5,644 nt of DNA. Source: Pseudomonadota bacterium. GTDB taxonomy: Bacteria; Pseudomonadota; Alphaproteobacteria; SMXQ01. The notes under the pieces were generated by a model. The model made no database searches, was not told the DNA's origin, and was given only the letters and a program-made list of their open reading frames with translations. This document shows positions 1 through 5,644 of the stretch, piece after piece (the first letter of the stretch is position 1; every line of letters starts with the position of its first letter). Where the stretch lies: positions 1 to 5,644 of the forward strand of contig JADFPK010000130.1 in the NCBI GenBank assembly GCA_022562375.1, given 5' to 3'. The position numbers and the translations under genes are program-made.

Positions 1-408
1 GAACATCCAGGCCGCGAGGCCGGTGAGGCAGGCGCTGCCGAGGAGGCCGGCGATCATGCCGATCAGCAACAAGGGTCCGGCGTGATCAACGATGTGGAGC
101 CCGAGGTGGAAGGCGGCGAAATAGGAAACTGTCGAGGCCGCCACGTAGGCGGCGAAAGTGCGGGGCCCGGCGTGGCCGCCCCGATTGAGCGCCAAGCCGA
201 TGAACAGGCCGAAAACCAACCCGGGAAACACGCTGCTGGGCGAGAGTGCGAGCCACTCGAAGGGCCTCCACCCGAGGAACCTATGGTCCGGTGTCGGCCA
301 CACCCACACCAAGATCAGCGTGATAGCCACCGATCCCGATACCGCGCCGAGCAGGGCGAAGCGGCCCGGGGCGCCGATCGCCGAAAGGGCGTCGCGGATG
401 ATAGGCAT
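1..408 (-). CDS. Unidentified small multi-pass membrane protein, partial (3' end outside window)
   Basis: This frame is open from an ATG at 408-406 to the left edge: 136 codons with no stop, so the C-terminus is missing. The product starts MPIIRDALSAIG and is strongly hydrophobic. By eye there are about four membrane segments, near residues 17-37, 59-75, 84-102 and 112-135, joined by short loops containing charged and histidine residues (WPTPDHRF, LNRGGHAGPR, HIVDHAG). Its start overlaps the trpE stop by one base (TGATG), which points to translational coupling and the same transcript as ppiD and trpE. A hand count gives only 18 of 136 codons ending in A or T, so codon use matches a GC-rich host and the frame looks genuinely coding rather than recently acquired. 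I do not recognise the family, and tryptophan biosynthesis has no known need for such a protein. Its function is unknown. Confidence 0.72.
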   Translation of the reverse strand, partial: MPIIRDALSAIGAPGRFALLGAVSGSVAITLILVWVWPTPDHRFLGWRPFEWLALSPSSVFPGLVFGLFIGLALNRGGHAGPRTFAAYVAASTVSYFAAFHLGLHIVDHAGPLLLIGMIAGLLGSACLTGLAAWMF

Positions 409-1916
409 CAGCCCTTGGCGGCGGCGAACTTCACCGCTTCCTCGGCCGCGCGGATCAGCGCCTTGGCCTTGTTGCAGCTTTCCTGGTATTCCGCCTCCGG
501 TTCTGAATCGGCGACGATGCCGCCGCCGGCCTGGACGTACATGATGCCGTCCTTGACCAGCGCCGTGCGCAGCGCGATGCAGGTGTCCATGGTGCCGTTG
601 ACGGCGAAATAGCCGATGCAGCCGCCATAGATGCCGCGGCGCGAGCATTCCAACTCATCGATGATCTCCATCGCCCGCACCTTGGGGGCGCCGGTGACGG
701 TGCCGGCGGGAAAGCCGGCGATAAGCGCGTCGAGCGCCGCCAGGCCGGGCTCGATATCACCCTCGACATTGGAGACGATGTGCATGACGTGGGAGTAATG
801 CTCGATGATGTTCTGCTCGGTGACCTTGACGGTGCCGACCTTGGCCACCCGGCCGACGTCGTTTCGCCCCAGATCGAGCAGCATCAGATGTTCCGCCAGC
901 TCTTTCGGGTCCGACAGCAGATCCTCGGCCAGCGCGCGGTCTTCCTTGGCGTCGACGCCGCGCCTTCGGGTCCCGGCGATGGGGCGGATGGTGACGACGC
1001 CGTCGCGCAGCCTGACGAGGATTTCCGGGCTCGATCCCACCACCTGGAAGGCGCCGAAATCGAGGTGGAACAGGAACGGCGACGGGTTGAGCCGCCTGAG
1101 CGACCGGTACAGCGCGAAGGACGGCAGGGGGAAGGGCGCGGAGAAGCGTTGCGAGGGCACGACCTGGAGGATGTCGCCGGCGAGGATATACTCCTTCGCC
1201 GTCTCGACCATGGCGTGGTAGGCCTCGCGCGTCGTGTTCGATTGGGTGACCGGCGCCGCGATCTCGCCGGCGGCGGTTTCGTGACGGTAGGGCAGCGGCC
1301 CGTCGAGCGTTTCGAGGGTCTCGCCGAGCCGCGCGCAAGCCGCGTCATAGGCGGCGCGCGCGTCGATGCCGTCGGCGGGCCACACCGGGGTCATCAGATT
1401 GATCACGTCCTCTATGTTGTCGAAGATGGCGATCATCGTCGGGCGCAGGAATATGGCGTCGGGAATGCCGAGATCGTCCGGGTTGTCGTCGGGCAGACGC
1501 TCCATCAGGCGGACCGTGTCGTAGCCCATATAGCCGAAAATGCCCGCCGCCATCGGCGGCAATTCGGCTGGCGTCTCGAACAGGGATTCGGCGATGATCG
1601 CGCGCAAGGAGTCGAGCACCGGGCCGGGGCAGGGCTCGAAAGCGTCCACCTCGGTGCGCGCCGCCCGGTTGATCTCGGCCGCATCGCCGTGACAGCGCCA
1701 GATGAGATCGGGCTTGAACCCCATGAAGGAATAGCGCCCGCGCACCGCCCCGCCTTCGACCGATTCGAACAGGAAGCAGTTGGTCTCGCCCTCGGCCAGC
1801 TTGAGCATCGCCGTGACCGGCGTTTCCAGATCGGCGACCAGCTTGGTCCACACGACCTGTCCCCGCTTTGCCTCGTATATGCGGGCAAAGACGCGAAAGT
1901 CCGGCGAATTGTCCAT
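408..1916 (-). CDS. trpE: Anthranilate synthase component I (chorismate-binding subunit)
   Basis: TrpE converts chorismate and ammonia to anthranilate, the first committed step of tryptophan synthesis in the cytoplasm; the ammonia normally comes from glutamine through the TrpG subunit. The 502-residue length is typical. An N-terminal anthranilate synthase domain (about 25-170) carries LFES at 49-52, equivalent to the LLES tryptophan-feedback motif. The chorismate-binding domain (about 228-484) contains GDILQVVPSQRF at 247-258, NPSPFLFHL at 277-285, PIAGTRRRG at 312-320, LDLGRNDVGRV at 348-358, HVMH at 376-379, FPAGTVTGAPKVRAMEI at 402-418 and GGGIVADSEPEAEYQE at 464-479. Alanine in PIAGT, where PabB enzymes carry lysine, favours TrpE over aminodeoxychorismate synthase. 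No glutaminase domain is fused, so a separate TrpG is needed, and it is not in the window. The ATG at 1916 fits the family N-terminus; no strong Shine-Dalgarno precedes it, so coupling to ppiD translation is likely. Confidence 0.97.
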   Translation of the reverse strand: MDNSPDFRVFARIYEAKRGQVVWTKLVADLETPVTAMLKLAEGETNCFLFESVEGGAVRGRYSFMGFKPDLIWRCHGDAAEINRAARTEVDAFEPCPGPVLDSLRAIIAESLFETPAELPPMAAGIFGYMGYDTVRLMERLPDDNPDDLGIPDAIFLRPTMIAIFDNIEDVINLMTPVWPADGIDARAAYDAACARLGETLETLDGPLPYRHETAAGEIAAPVTQSNTTREAYHAMVETAKEYILAGDILQVVPSQRFSAPFPLPSFALYRSLRRLNPSPFLFHLDFGAFQVVGSSPEILVRLRDGVVTIRPIAGTRRRGVDAKEDRALAEDLLSDPKELAEHLMLLDLGRNDVGRVAKVGTVKVTEQNIIEHYSHVMHIVSNVEGDIEPGLAALDALIAGFPAGTVTGAPKVRAMEIIDELECSRRGIYGGCIGYFAVNGTMDTCIALRTALVKDGIMYVQAGGGIVADSEPEAEYQESCNKAKALIRAAEEAVKFAAAKG

Positions 1917-1918
1917 GT

Positions 1919-1940
1919 TCTAGAACCGCTCTAGAACCGG
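1919..1940. repeat. 11-bp tandem direct repeat at the ppiD/trpE junction
   Basis: Two adjacent copies, TCTAGAACCGC (1919-1929) and TCTAGAACCGG (1930-1940), match at 10 of 11 positions. The right copy covers the ppiD stop codon (TAG on the minus strand, 1933-1931), and the left copy fills most of the 14-nt gap before the trpE ATG. The segment GTTCTAGAAC at 1917-1926 is also a perfect 10-bp palindrome. The arrangement looks like a small local duplication that lengthened the spacer. Whether it has any regulatory effect cannot be told from sequence. Confidence 0.85.
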
Positions 1941-3811
1941 GACTCGATGGTCTTTCGCTTGATCTCCACCGAGTAGCGCTGACGCAAAGCGCCGGTGAAC
2001 TGCTCGAGGAGATCGCTGGCGATGCCCTGGCGCAGGGAATCGCGGGTCGCATCGACGGTCTTTTTGTCCGCTGACGGTTGCGCCGGTTTGACCTCGGTAA
2101 GCCGGGCGACGATGGCGCCGCCGGGCGCCTCCCCGACCACCGTCTCGCCCGGCTTGCTGGCGAACAGCTTGGCGACCAGCACGCGCAGGGCGCCGAGCTT
2201 GCGGTCCTGGCCCGTGCGGTCGAACGGCGGCGTGATCTTGAAGGCGAGTTTCTGCTCGGCGGCGATGGCGGAGAGTTTCTCTCCCGCCGCGACCCGCTCG
2301 AGGATGGCCTCGGCCCGCTCCTTCGCCTTCTTGGCGCGTTGCTCGGTCTGCCAGGCGGTGACGATTTTCTGGCGCACGCTCTCGATCGGTTTGGGTTCGG
2401 GCCGAGTGATGGCGTCGACCCTGAGAATCATATAACCGCCGGCTTCGGTTTCGGTCAGCGGGCTTTCCTCGCCCCGGGGCGTTGCGAAGGCGAGCTTGAG
2501 GAAGGCCCCATCGCCCGCCAGACCGTCCACCGGTTTGCCCTCGGGCGTCTGTCCCTTGCCGTCGATCGCTTTGATCTTGACCGCCTTGAGGTCGAGCTTG
2601 CCCGCCGCCTCTTCGAGGCTGGCGCCGCCGGCAAGGGCGTCCTCGAGGCCGTTGGCGAATTCCGAGATGCCGTCGAGCGCGAGGTCGCGGGCGATGTCCT
2701 GGCGAATCTTCTCGCGCACCTCGTCGAGGGTTCGGACCCGCTTGTTCTCGGAAGCCGTGACCCGGAGAATGTGCCAGCCCAGCGAACTCTTGACCGGATC
2801 GGTGACCTCTCCATCCTTGAGCGCGAAGGTCGGATCGGCGAGCTCGGGCAACAAATCCGAGCGCTCGACCCAACCAAGCGAGATGAGGTTGGTCTTGCCG
2901 TCGCCAAGCTGCTTGACGATGGACGGAAAATTCCTGCCGTCGAGCAGGAAGCCGTGGGCGCGGCGCGCCGTCGCCTCGTCGGTCAAGACGATCTGATCGA
3001 CCTGGCGCCGTTCGCGGGCCGTGAACTCGTCGCGCCGGGCCTCGTATGCCTCGCGCAGCTTGTCATCGGAAACCCGGATCTCCGCCGCCAGGCTGTCCGG
3101 ATCCAGGCTGACATAGGTCACGGCGCGGTATTCCGGCGCCATGTAACGGCCGGAATGGGCCTTGTAGAACTCCTCGATGGCGGTCCGATCGGGAACGCCG
3201 ACACCCGTCACCGAAGCGGCGGGTACGAGGACGTGCTCGGCGATGCGCCGCTCTTGCCGGTAGCGGTAGATCGCCTCCACCGATTTTCGCGGTACCTGGC
3301 TAAAGGAGGCAACCGCCGAGGTCAGCTGCGACCGCGCCAAATTCTCCTTTAACACGGAGACGTAACCGTCCTCGGTGAAATTGTTCTGGAAAAGGACATT
3401 GGCGAACAGGCGCCGGTCGAACCGGCCGCGGTCGTCGTGAAAGGCCGGGTTGGCGTGAATCGTCCGGCGAACCAGCTCTTCGCTGACGGCGACCCCGAGG
3501 TCCCGCGTCCCGAGGGAGAACAGCACCCGGTCGATGAGCCCGTCGAGGGCGCCGTCGAGAAGACCCAGCTGCTTCGCCTGTTCGCGGTCGAGACGGCCGC
3601 CGAACATCGGCGAGACGCGGGCGAGCTCGCGGCGGAATTCGCGCTCGAGCTCCGAACTGGTGATCTTGACGCCGCCGACCTCCGCCACCACCGGGTCGCG
3701 TTCACCCAGGAAGATATCGTTGATGCCCCAGACGGCGAAGCTGAGGATCAGAAGCCCGAGCAGGATCTTGACGATCCAGGAGCCGGTCTGTTTGCGAAGG
3801 GCTTGGAGCAT
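1931..3811 (-). CDS. ppiD: PpiD-type membrane-anchored periplasmic chaperone / peptidyl-prolyl isomerase (SurA-N and parvulin domains)
   Basis: PpiD-family proteins sit in the inner membrane facing the periplasm and help newly exported proteins fold near the Sec translocon. The 626-residue product has a short cytoplasmic N-terminus, one membrane anchor (about 12-35, WIVKILLGLLILSFAVWGIN), a SurA-N-like chaperone region (about 38-200), a parvulin-like domain (about 266-355, with SLGW at 311-314 and SSLGWHILRV at 342-351) and a second PpiD-like C-terminal region rich in charged helices (about 400-620). The first parvulin histidine (ASHILV in active enzymes) appears replaced: the sequence reads VDQIVL at 271-276. 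The E. coli PpiD parvulin domain also lacks it and has little isomerase activity, so a chaperone role is more likely than catalysis. The ATG at 3811 gives the expected N-terminus directly before the anchor. It is first in the leftward operon and divergent from tpiA. Assignment to the family is firm; exact function is inferred. Confidence 0.93.
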   Translation of the reverse strand: MLQALRKQTGSWIVKILLGLLILSFAVWGINDIFLGERDPVVAEVGGVKITSSELEREFRRELARVSPMFGGRLDREQAKQLGLLDGALDGLIDRVLFSLGTRDLGVAVSEELVRRTIHANPAFHDDRGRFDRRLFANVLFQNNFTEDGYVSVLKENLARSQLTSAVASFSQVPRKSVEAIYRYRQERRIAEHVLVPAASVTGVGVPDRTAIEEFYKAHSGRYMAPEYRAVTYVSLDPDSLAAEIRVSDDKLREAYEARRDEFTARERRQVDQIVLTDEATARRAHGFLLDGRNFPSIVKQLGDGKTNLISLGWVERSDLLPELADPTFALKDGEVTDPVKSSLGWHILRVTASENKRVRTLDEVREKIRQDIARDLALDGISEFANGLEDALAGGASLEEAAGKLDLKAVKIKAIDGKGQTPEGKPVDGLAGDGAFLKLAFATPRGEESPLTETEAGGYMILRVDAITRPEPKPIESVRQKIVTAWQTEQRAKKAKERAEAILERVAAGEKLSAIAAEQKLAFKITPPFDRTGQDRKLGALRVLVAKLFASKPGETVVGEAPGGAIVARLTEVKPAQPSADKKTVDATRDSLRQGIASDLLEQFTGALRQRYSVEIKRKTIESRF

Positions 3812-4068
3812 GATTCAAAGGGTCCCGCCAAATCGTCCAATCCCCGCCGCCAAAGGCTTCCTCGGCCATGGCTTTGGGCGGCGCGGCATCATAAGAGCGC
3901 CGATGGCGCGCCGCAACCGGGAAATGGCCTCGAAACCCTGGCCCGGCTTGGCGGTGGCATTCGGTTGGGCCATGTGATAAACAAACGCGGCTTCGCGCCG
4001 CGCCCGGCTTAGTTAAGCCCAGGCCGGCCGCCAGCGGTGATGCCCATGAGCGCAATTGAGCGGAAATC
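3812..4068. promoter_or_regulatory. Divergent intergenic region between ppiD and tpiA
   Basis: This 257-nt spacer separates two divergently transcribed genes and should contain promoters for both, by position alone. I looked for sigma-70-like pairs on both strands and found none with acceptable boxes and spacing; the AT-richest patch is TGATAAACAAA at 3975-3985. Inverted repeats are present: CGCGGC/GCCGCG (3986-4002, 5-nt loop), GGCTTA/TAAGCC (4006-4019, 2-nt spacer) and TGGCCC/GGGCCA (3939-3972, 22-nt loop). None is followed by a T-run, so none looks like a terminator. Frames that cross this region are shadows of the flanking genes. Confidence 0.5.
4006..4019. repeat. Short palindrome, possible operator
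   Basis: GGCTTA-GT-TAAGCC has two perfect 6-bp arms around a 2-nt centre, about 50 nt before the tpiA start. The spacer is too short for a stable RNA hairpin, so if functional it would be a DNA-binding site for a dimeric protein. Repeats of this size are expected by chance in a spacer this long, so the support is weak. Confidence 0.2.
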
Positions 4069-4072
4069 ATGA
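4040..4072 (+). other. Possible 10-codon upstream ORF overlapping the tpiA start
   Basis: An ATG at 4040 opens a frame reading MPMSAIERKS and stops at TGA 4070-4072. The stop overlaps the tpiA ATG in the sequence ATGA, a common coupling arrangement. A second in-frame ATG lies at 4046. No clear ribosome binding site precedes it, and such a short frame may well be accidental. Confidence 0.15.
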
Positions 4073-4836
4073 CCGATTCCCCCCGGCCTCTGGTCGCCGG
4101 CAACTGGAAAATGAACGGTCCCGGCGGCGATGGCCTCGCCCTTGCCGCCGAGCTCGCCGGCCGCGCCGCTTCGGCTAAGGGCGAGGAAGCGCCGGGGTGC
4201 GATCTCCTGGTCTGCCCGCCGGCGATCCTGTTGTGGCGGGTGGCCGAGGCGCTCAGCCGAAGCCCCATCGCCGCCGGCGGCCAGGACTGCCATGCCAATG
4301 CCCAGGGCGCCCACACCGGCGATATCAGCGCCGGGATGCTGAAGGACGCGGGCGCGACTTACGCCATCGTCGGCCATTCAGAGCGCCGCGGCGGCCATGC
4401 GGAAACCGACGCGCTGGTGCGCGCCAAGGCGCAAGCCGCGCTCGGCGCCGGGCTCTGCGCCATCATCTGCATCGGCGAGACCGAGGCCCAGTATGGCGCC
4501 GGTGAGACCCTCGGCGTGCTCGAGAGGCAGTTGGCGGGCTCGCTGCCCGACGGCCCCGGCGCCGCCGAGGTGGTGATCGCCTACGAGCCGGTATGGGCGA
4601 TCGGCACCGGGCTGACGCCGAGTTTGGATGAAATCACCCGGGCGCACGCCCATATACGTAGAATACTCGGCGGCGCCTCGGCCGAGGGCGGCTCGATACG
4701 GATTCTCTACGGCGGCTCGGTCAATGCCGCCAACGCGGCGGAAATCCTCGCCCTGGAGGACGTCAACGGGGCCCTCGTCGGCGGCGCATCGCTCAACGCC
4801 GACGATTTTTGGAGCATTGCCCGAAGTTGTCCCTAG
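4069..4836 (+). CDS. tpiA: Triosephosphate isomerase
   Basis: This enzyme interconverts dihydroxyacetone phosphate and glyceraldehyde 3-phosphate in glycolysis and gluconeogenesis, as a cytoplasmic TIM-barrel homodimer. The 255-residue length is normal. Catalytic and binding motifs are all intact: GNWKMNG at 11-17 (substrate-binding asparagine 12 and lysine 14), VGHSERR at 101-107 (electrophilic histidine 103), the general-base glutamate in AYEPVWAIGTG at 171-181 (Glu173, opening the mobile loop 6), YGGSVN at 214-219 and the phosphate-binding GGASL at 238-242. The ATG at 4069 is preceded by GAGCGGA (4058-4064), only a weak Shine-Dalgarno match, and fits the family N-terminus. It is the first gene of the rightward cluster, divergent from ppiD, with secG following after about 95 nt. 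Identification is secure. Confidence 0.98.
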   Translation: MTDSPRPLVAGNWKMNGPGGDGLALAAELAGRAASAKGEEAPGCDLLVCPPAILLWRVAEALSRSPIAAGGQDCHANAQGAHTGDISAGMLKDAGATYAIVGHSERRGGHAETDALVRAKAQAALGAGLCAIICIGETEAQYGAGETLGVLERQLAGSLPDGPGAAEVVIAYEPVWAIGTGLTPSLDEITRAHAHIRRILGGASAEGGSIRILYGGSVNAANAAEILALEDVNGALVGGASLNADDFWSIARSCP

Positions 4837-4878
4837 CGGATTCGCCGGGAAGCGGGTAAAAGGTCGTGTGAATTTTTC

Positions 4879-4900
4879 CGGCCGGCATCGGGCCCGGCCG
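4879..4900 (+). other. GC-rich stem-loop between tpiA and secG
   Basis: CGGCCGG (4879-4885) and CCGGCCG (4894-4900) form a perfect 7-bp, all-G/C stem with an 8-nt loop. A TTTTT run lies just before it (4873-4877), not after, so it is not an intrinsic terminator in the direction of tpiA-secG transcription. On the opposite strand an A-run follows, which also excludes a terminator. It could be an mRNA structure or processing site ahead of secG, or simply a product of high GC content. Confidence 0.35.
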
Positions 4901-4931
4901 CTTGTGTGAGTGGCGCTTTGTTGTATCGGTC

Positions 4932-5264
4932 ATGACGACGATCCTACTTGTCATCCATCTTTGTCTCGCCATCGCCCTGGTGGTCACGGTCTTGCTCCAG
5001 CGCAGCGAGGGCGGGGCGCTCGGCATCGGCGGCGGCGGCGGCATGATGACGAGCCGTGGTACGGCCAATTTCCTGACCCGGGCGACGGCGGTGATCGCGG
5101 GGCTGTTCGTATCGATGAGCCTGTTGCTGGCGATAATCGCCAGCGCCGACCGCAAACCCCGGTCGATCCTGGACGAAGGCGGGGCAGGGACCCCGGCCCA
5201 GGAAGCGCCGGCGAGGCCGGGCCCGTCCCAGCCGGAGACGCCCAGCGTCCCGCTGGCCCGCTGA
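4932..5264 (+). CDS. secG: SecG subunit of the SecYEG protein-export channel
   Basis: SecG is a small inner-membrane protein that stimulates SecA-driven export through SecYEG. With the ATG at 4932 the product has 110 residues: a first membrane segment (about 3-22), the hallmark loop LLQRSEGGALGIGGGGG (21-37), a second membrane segment (about 52-71) and an Ala/Pro-rich hydrophilic tail (72-110) typical of alphaproteobacterial SecG. The frame also stays open upstream to a TTG at 4902, but the 10 extra residues (MCEWRFVVSV) do not match the usual SecG start, which goes straight into the first membrane helix, so ATG 4932 is preferred. No good ribosome binding site precedes either start. The tpiA-secG-pyrG order is conserved in many alphaproteobacteria, which supports the assignment. 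Confidence 0.94.
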   Translation: MTTILLVIHLCLAIALVVTVLLQRSEGGALGIGGGGGMMTSRGTANFLTRATAVIAGLFVSMSLLLAIIASADRKPRSILDEGGAGTPAQEAPARPGPSQPETPSVPLAR

Positions 5265-5317
5265 TGGGGCGCCGCGCGAACGCCGGATGGTGGCGTCGGG
5301 ATCGCCCCCGCTTTCCC

Positions 5318-5347
5318 TTGGTCCGCGCGGCCCTGATGATGTATCCT
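5318..5347 (+). promoter_or_regulatory. Weak candidate promoter immediately before pyrG
   Basis: TTGGTC (5318-5323) and TATCCT (5342-5347) are separated by 18 nt and match the sigma-70 consensus at 3 and 4 of 6 positions. If used, transcription would begin around 5353-5356, at or next to the pyrG ATG. The match is poor, and pyrG may simply be read through from secG. Confidence 0.2.
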
Positions 5348-5355
5348 AAATACCG

Positions 5356-5644
5356 ATGACCCGGTTCATCTTTATCACCGGCGGCGTCGTTTCCTCGCTT
5401 GGCAAGGGACTGGCTTCCGCGGCCCTGGGGGCTCTCTTGCAGGCCCGTGGCTTCAAGGTCCGGTTGCGCAAGCTCGATCCCTATCTCAACGTCGATCCGG
5501 GGACCATGAGCCCCTTCCAGCACGGCGAGGTCTATGTCACCGACGACGGCGCCGAAACCGACCTCGACCTCGGCCATTACGAACGCTTCACCGGCGTGGC
5601 GTCGCGCCAGAGCGACAACGTCACCGCCGGCCGCATCTATTCGA
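5356..5644 (+). CDS. pyrG: CTP synthase, N-terminal part (3' end outside window)
   Basis: CTP synthase makes CTP from UTP, ATP and glutamine, the last step of pyrimidine nucleotide synthesis, in the cytoplasm. Only the first 96 codons of the amidoligase (synthetase) domain are present; the rest of the domain and the C-terminal glutaminase lie beyond the right edge. Visible motifs are the P-loop [10 protein letters not shown] (9-18, Lys17), [20 protein letters not shown] (40-59) and [16 protein letters not shown] (63-78), which includes Asp71, equivalent to the magnesium-binding Asp72 of E. coli. [14 protein letters not shown] follows at the window end. The start is well fixed: an in-frame TAA at 5347-5349 lies just before the ATG. 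The 91-nt gap after secG has no clear Shine-Dalgarno and no terminator. Identification is secure. Confidence 0.98.
   Translation, partial: MTRFIFITGGVVSSLGKGLASAALGALLQARGFKVRLRKLDPYLNVDPGTMSPFQHGEVYVTDDGAETDLDLGHYERFTGVASRQSDNVTAGRIYS

Noticed and set aside
82..612. A 176-codon plus-strand frame at the left end
   Set aside because: It overlaps the end of trpE and the membrane-protein frame antisense; its composition (Glu/Pro/Arg/Gly-rich) looks non-coding, whereas the minus-strand frame gives a coherent membrane protein.
1917..1930. A trp attenuator or leader peptide before trpE
   Set aside because: Only 14 nt separate ppiD and trpE, with no tryptophan-codon leader and no room for alternative hairpins.
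780..1934. A 384-codon open frame on the plus strand opposite trpE
   Set aside because: It lies antisense to an intact trpE carrying all family motifs. Its product is repetitive in Arg, Gly, Asp and Val with no recognisable domain, as expected of antisense frames in GC-rich genes.
2078..3352. A 424-codon open frame on the plus strand opposite ppiD
   Set aside because: It is fully antisense to a well-supported PpiD gene; its low-complexity charged composition and lack of domain features mark it as a GC-driven shadow.
3702..4316. A 204-codon minus-strand frame crossing the ppiD start, the spacer and the beginning of tpiA
   Set aside because: It overlaps the two real genes in other frames, has no recognisable domain, and would leave no room for the divergent promoters.
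4873..4900. Intrinsic terminator after tpiA
   Set aside because: The stem-loop is preceded rather than followed by the T-run on the plus strand, and is followed by an A-run on the minus strand, so it cannot form a stem plus U-tract in either direction.
4902..4931. TTG start giving a 10-residue longer SecG
   Set aside because: The added residues are not typical of SecG, TTG is a poor start, and ATG 4932 places the first membrane helix directly at the N-terminus, as usual for the family.

Overview
The window reads as ordinary chromosomal core DNA from a GC-rich alphaproteobacterium. This is inferred from three things: strong G/C preference at third codon positions, the style of the proteins (a SecG with a glycine-rich loop and a PpiD beginning MLQALRKQTGSW), and the gene order. 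That order, ppiD-trpE facing away from tpiA-secG-pyrG, is one I know from alphaproteobacterial genomes such as Rhodospirillales, Caulobacter and rhizobia. I cannot name a genus. I saw no mobile element, CRISPR array, tRNA or rRNA.

Leftward (minus-strand) half, 3811 down to 1: ppiD encodes a membrane-anchored periplasmic folding factor. It is followed after 14 nt by trpE, the chorismate-binding subunit of anthranilate synthase. A small multi-pass membrane protein follows; its start codon shares one base with the trpE stop (TGATG), and it runs off the left edge of the window. The tight spacing suggests one transcript. The gene usually expected next to trpE, trpG, is not the immediate neighbour, so either it lies further left or elsewhere. 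I do not recognise the membrane protein.

Divergent spacer, 3812-4068: 257 nt that should carry promoters for both directions. I found no convincing -35/-10 pair. It holds two short inverted repeats and a possible 10-codon upstream ORF whose stop overlaps the tpiA start.

Rightward (plus-strand) half, 4069 to 5644: tpiA (triosephosphate isomerase, complete), secG (SecYEG translocon subunit, complete, ATG start at 4932 preferred) and the first 96 codons of pyrG (CTP synthase), cut by the right edge. The gaps are about 95 and 91 nt. The genes serve unrelated housekeeping jobs (glycolysis/gluconeogenesis, protein export, pyrimidine synthesis), and their grouping is conserved synteny rather than a pathway.

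I found no new biological system. The items most worth a second look are the unidentified membrane protein after trpE, an 11-bp tandem duplication spanning the ppiD stop and the ppiD/trpE gap, and a pyrG start that lacks a Shine-Dalgarno sequence and may be leaderless.
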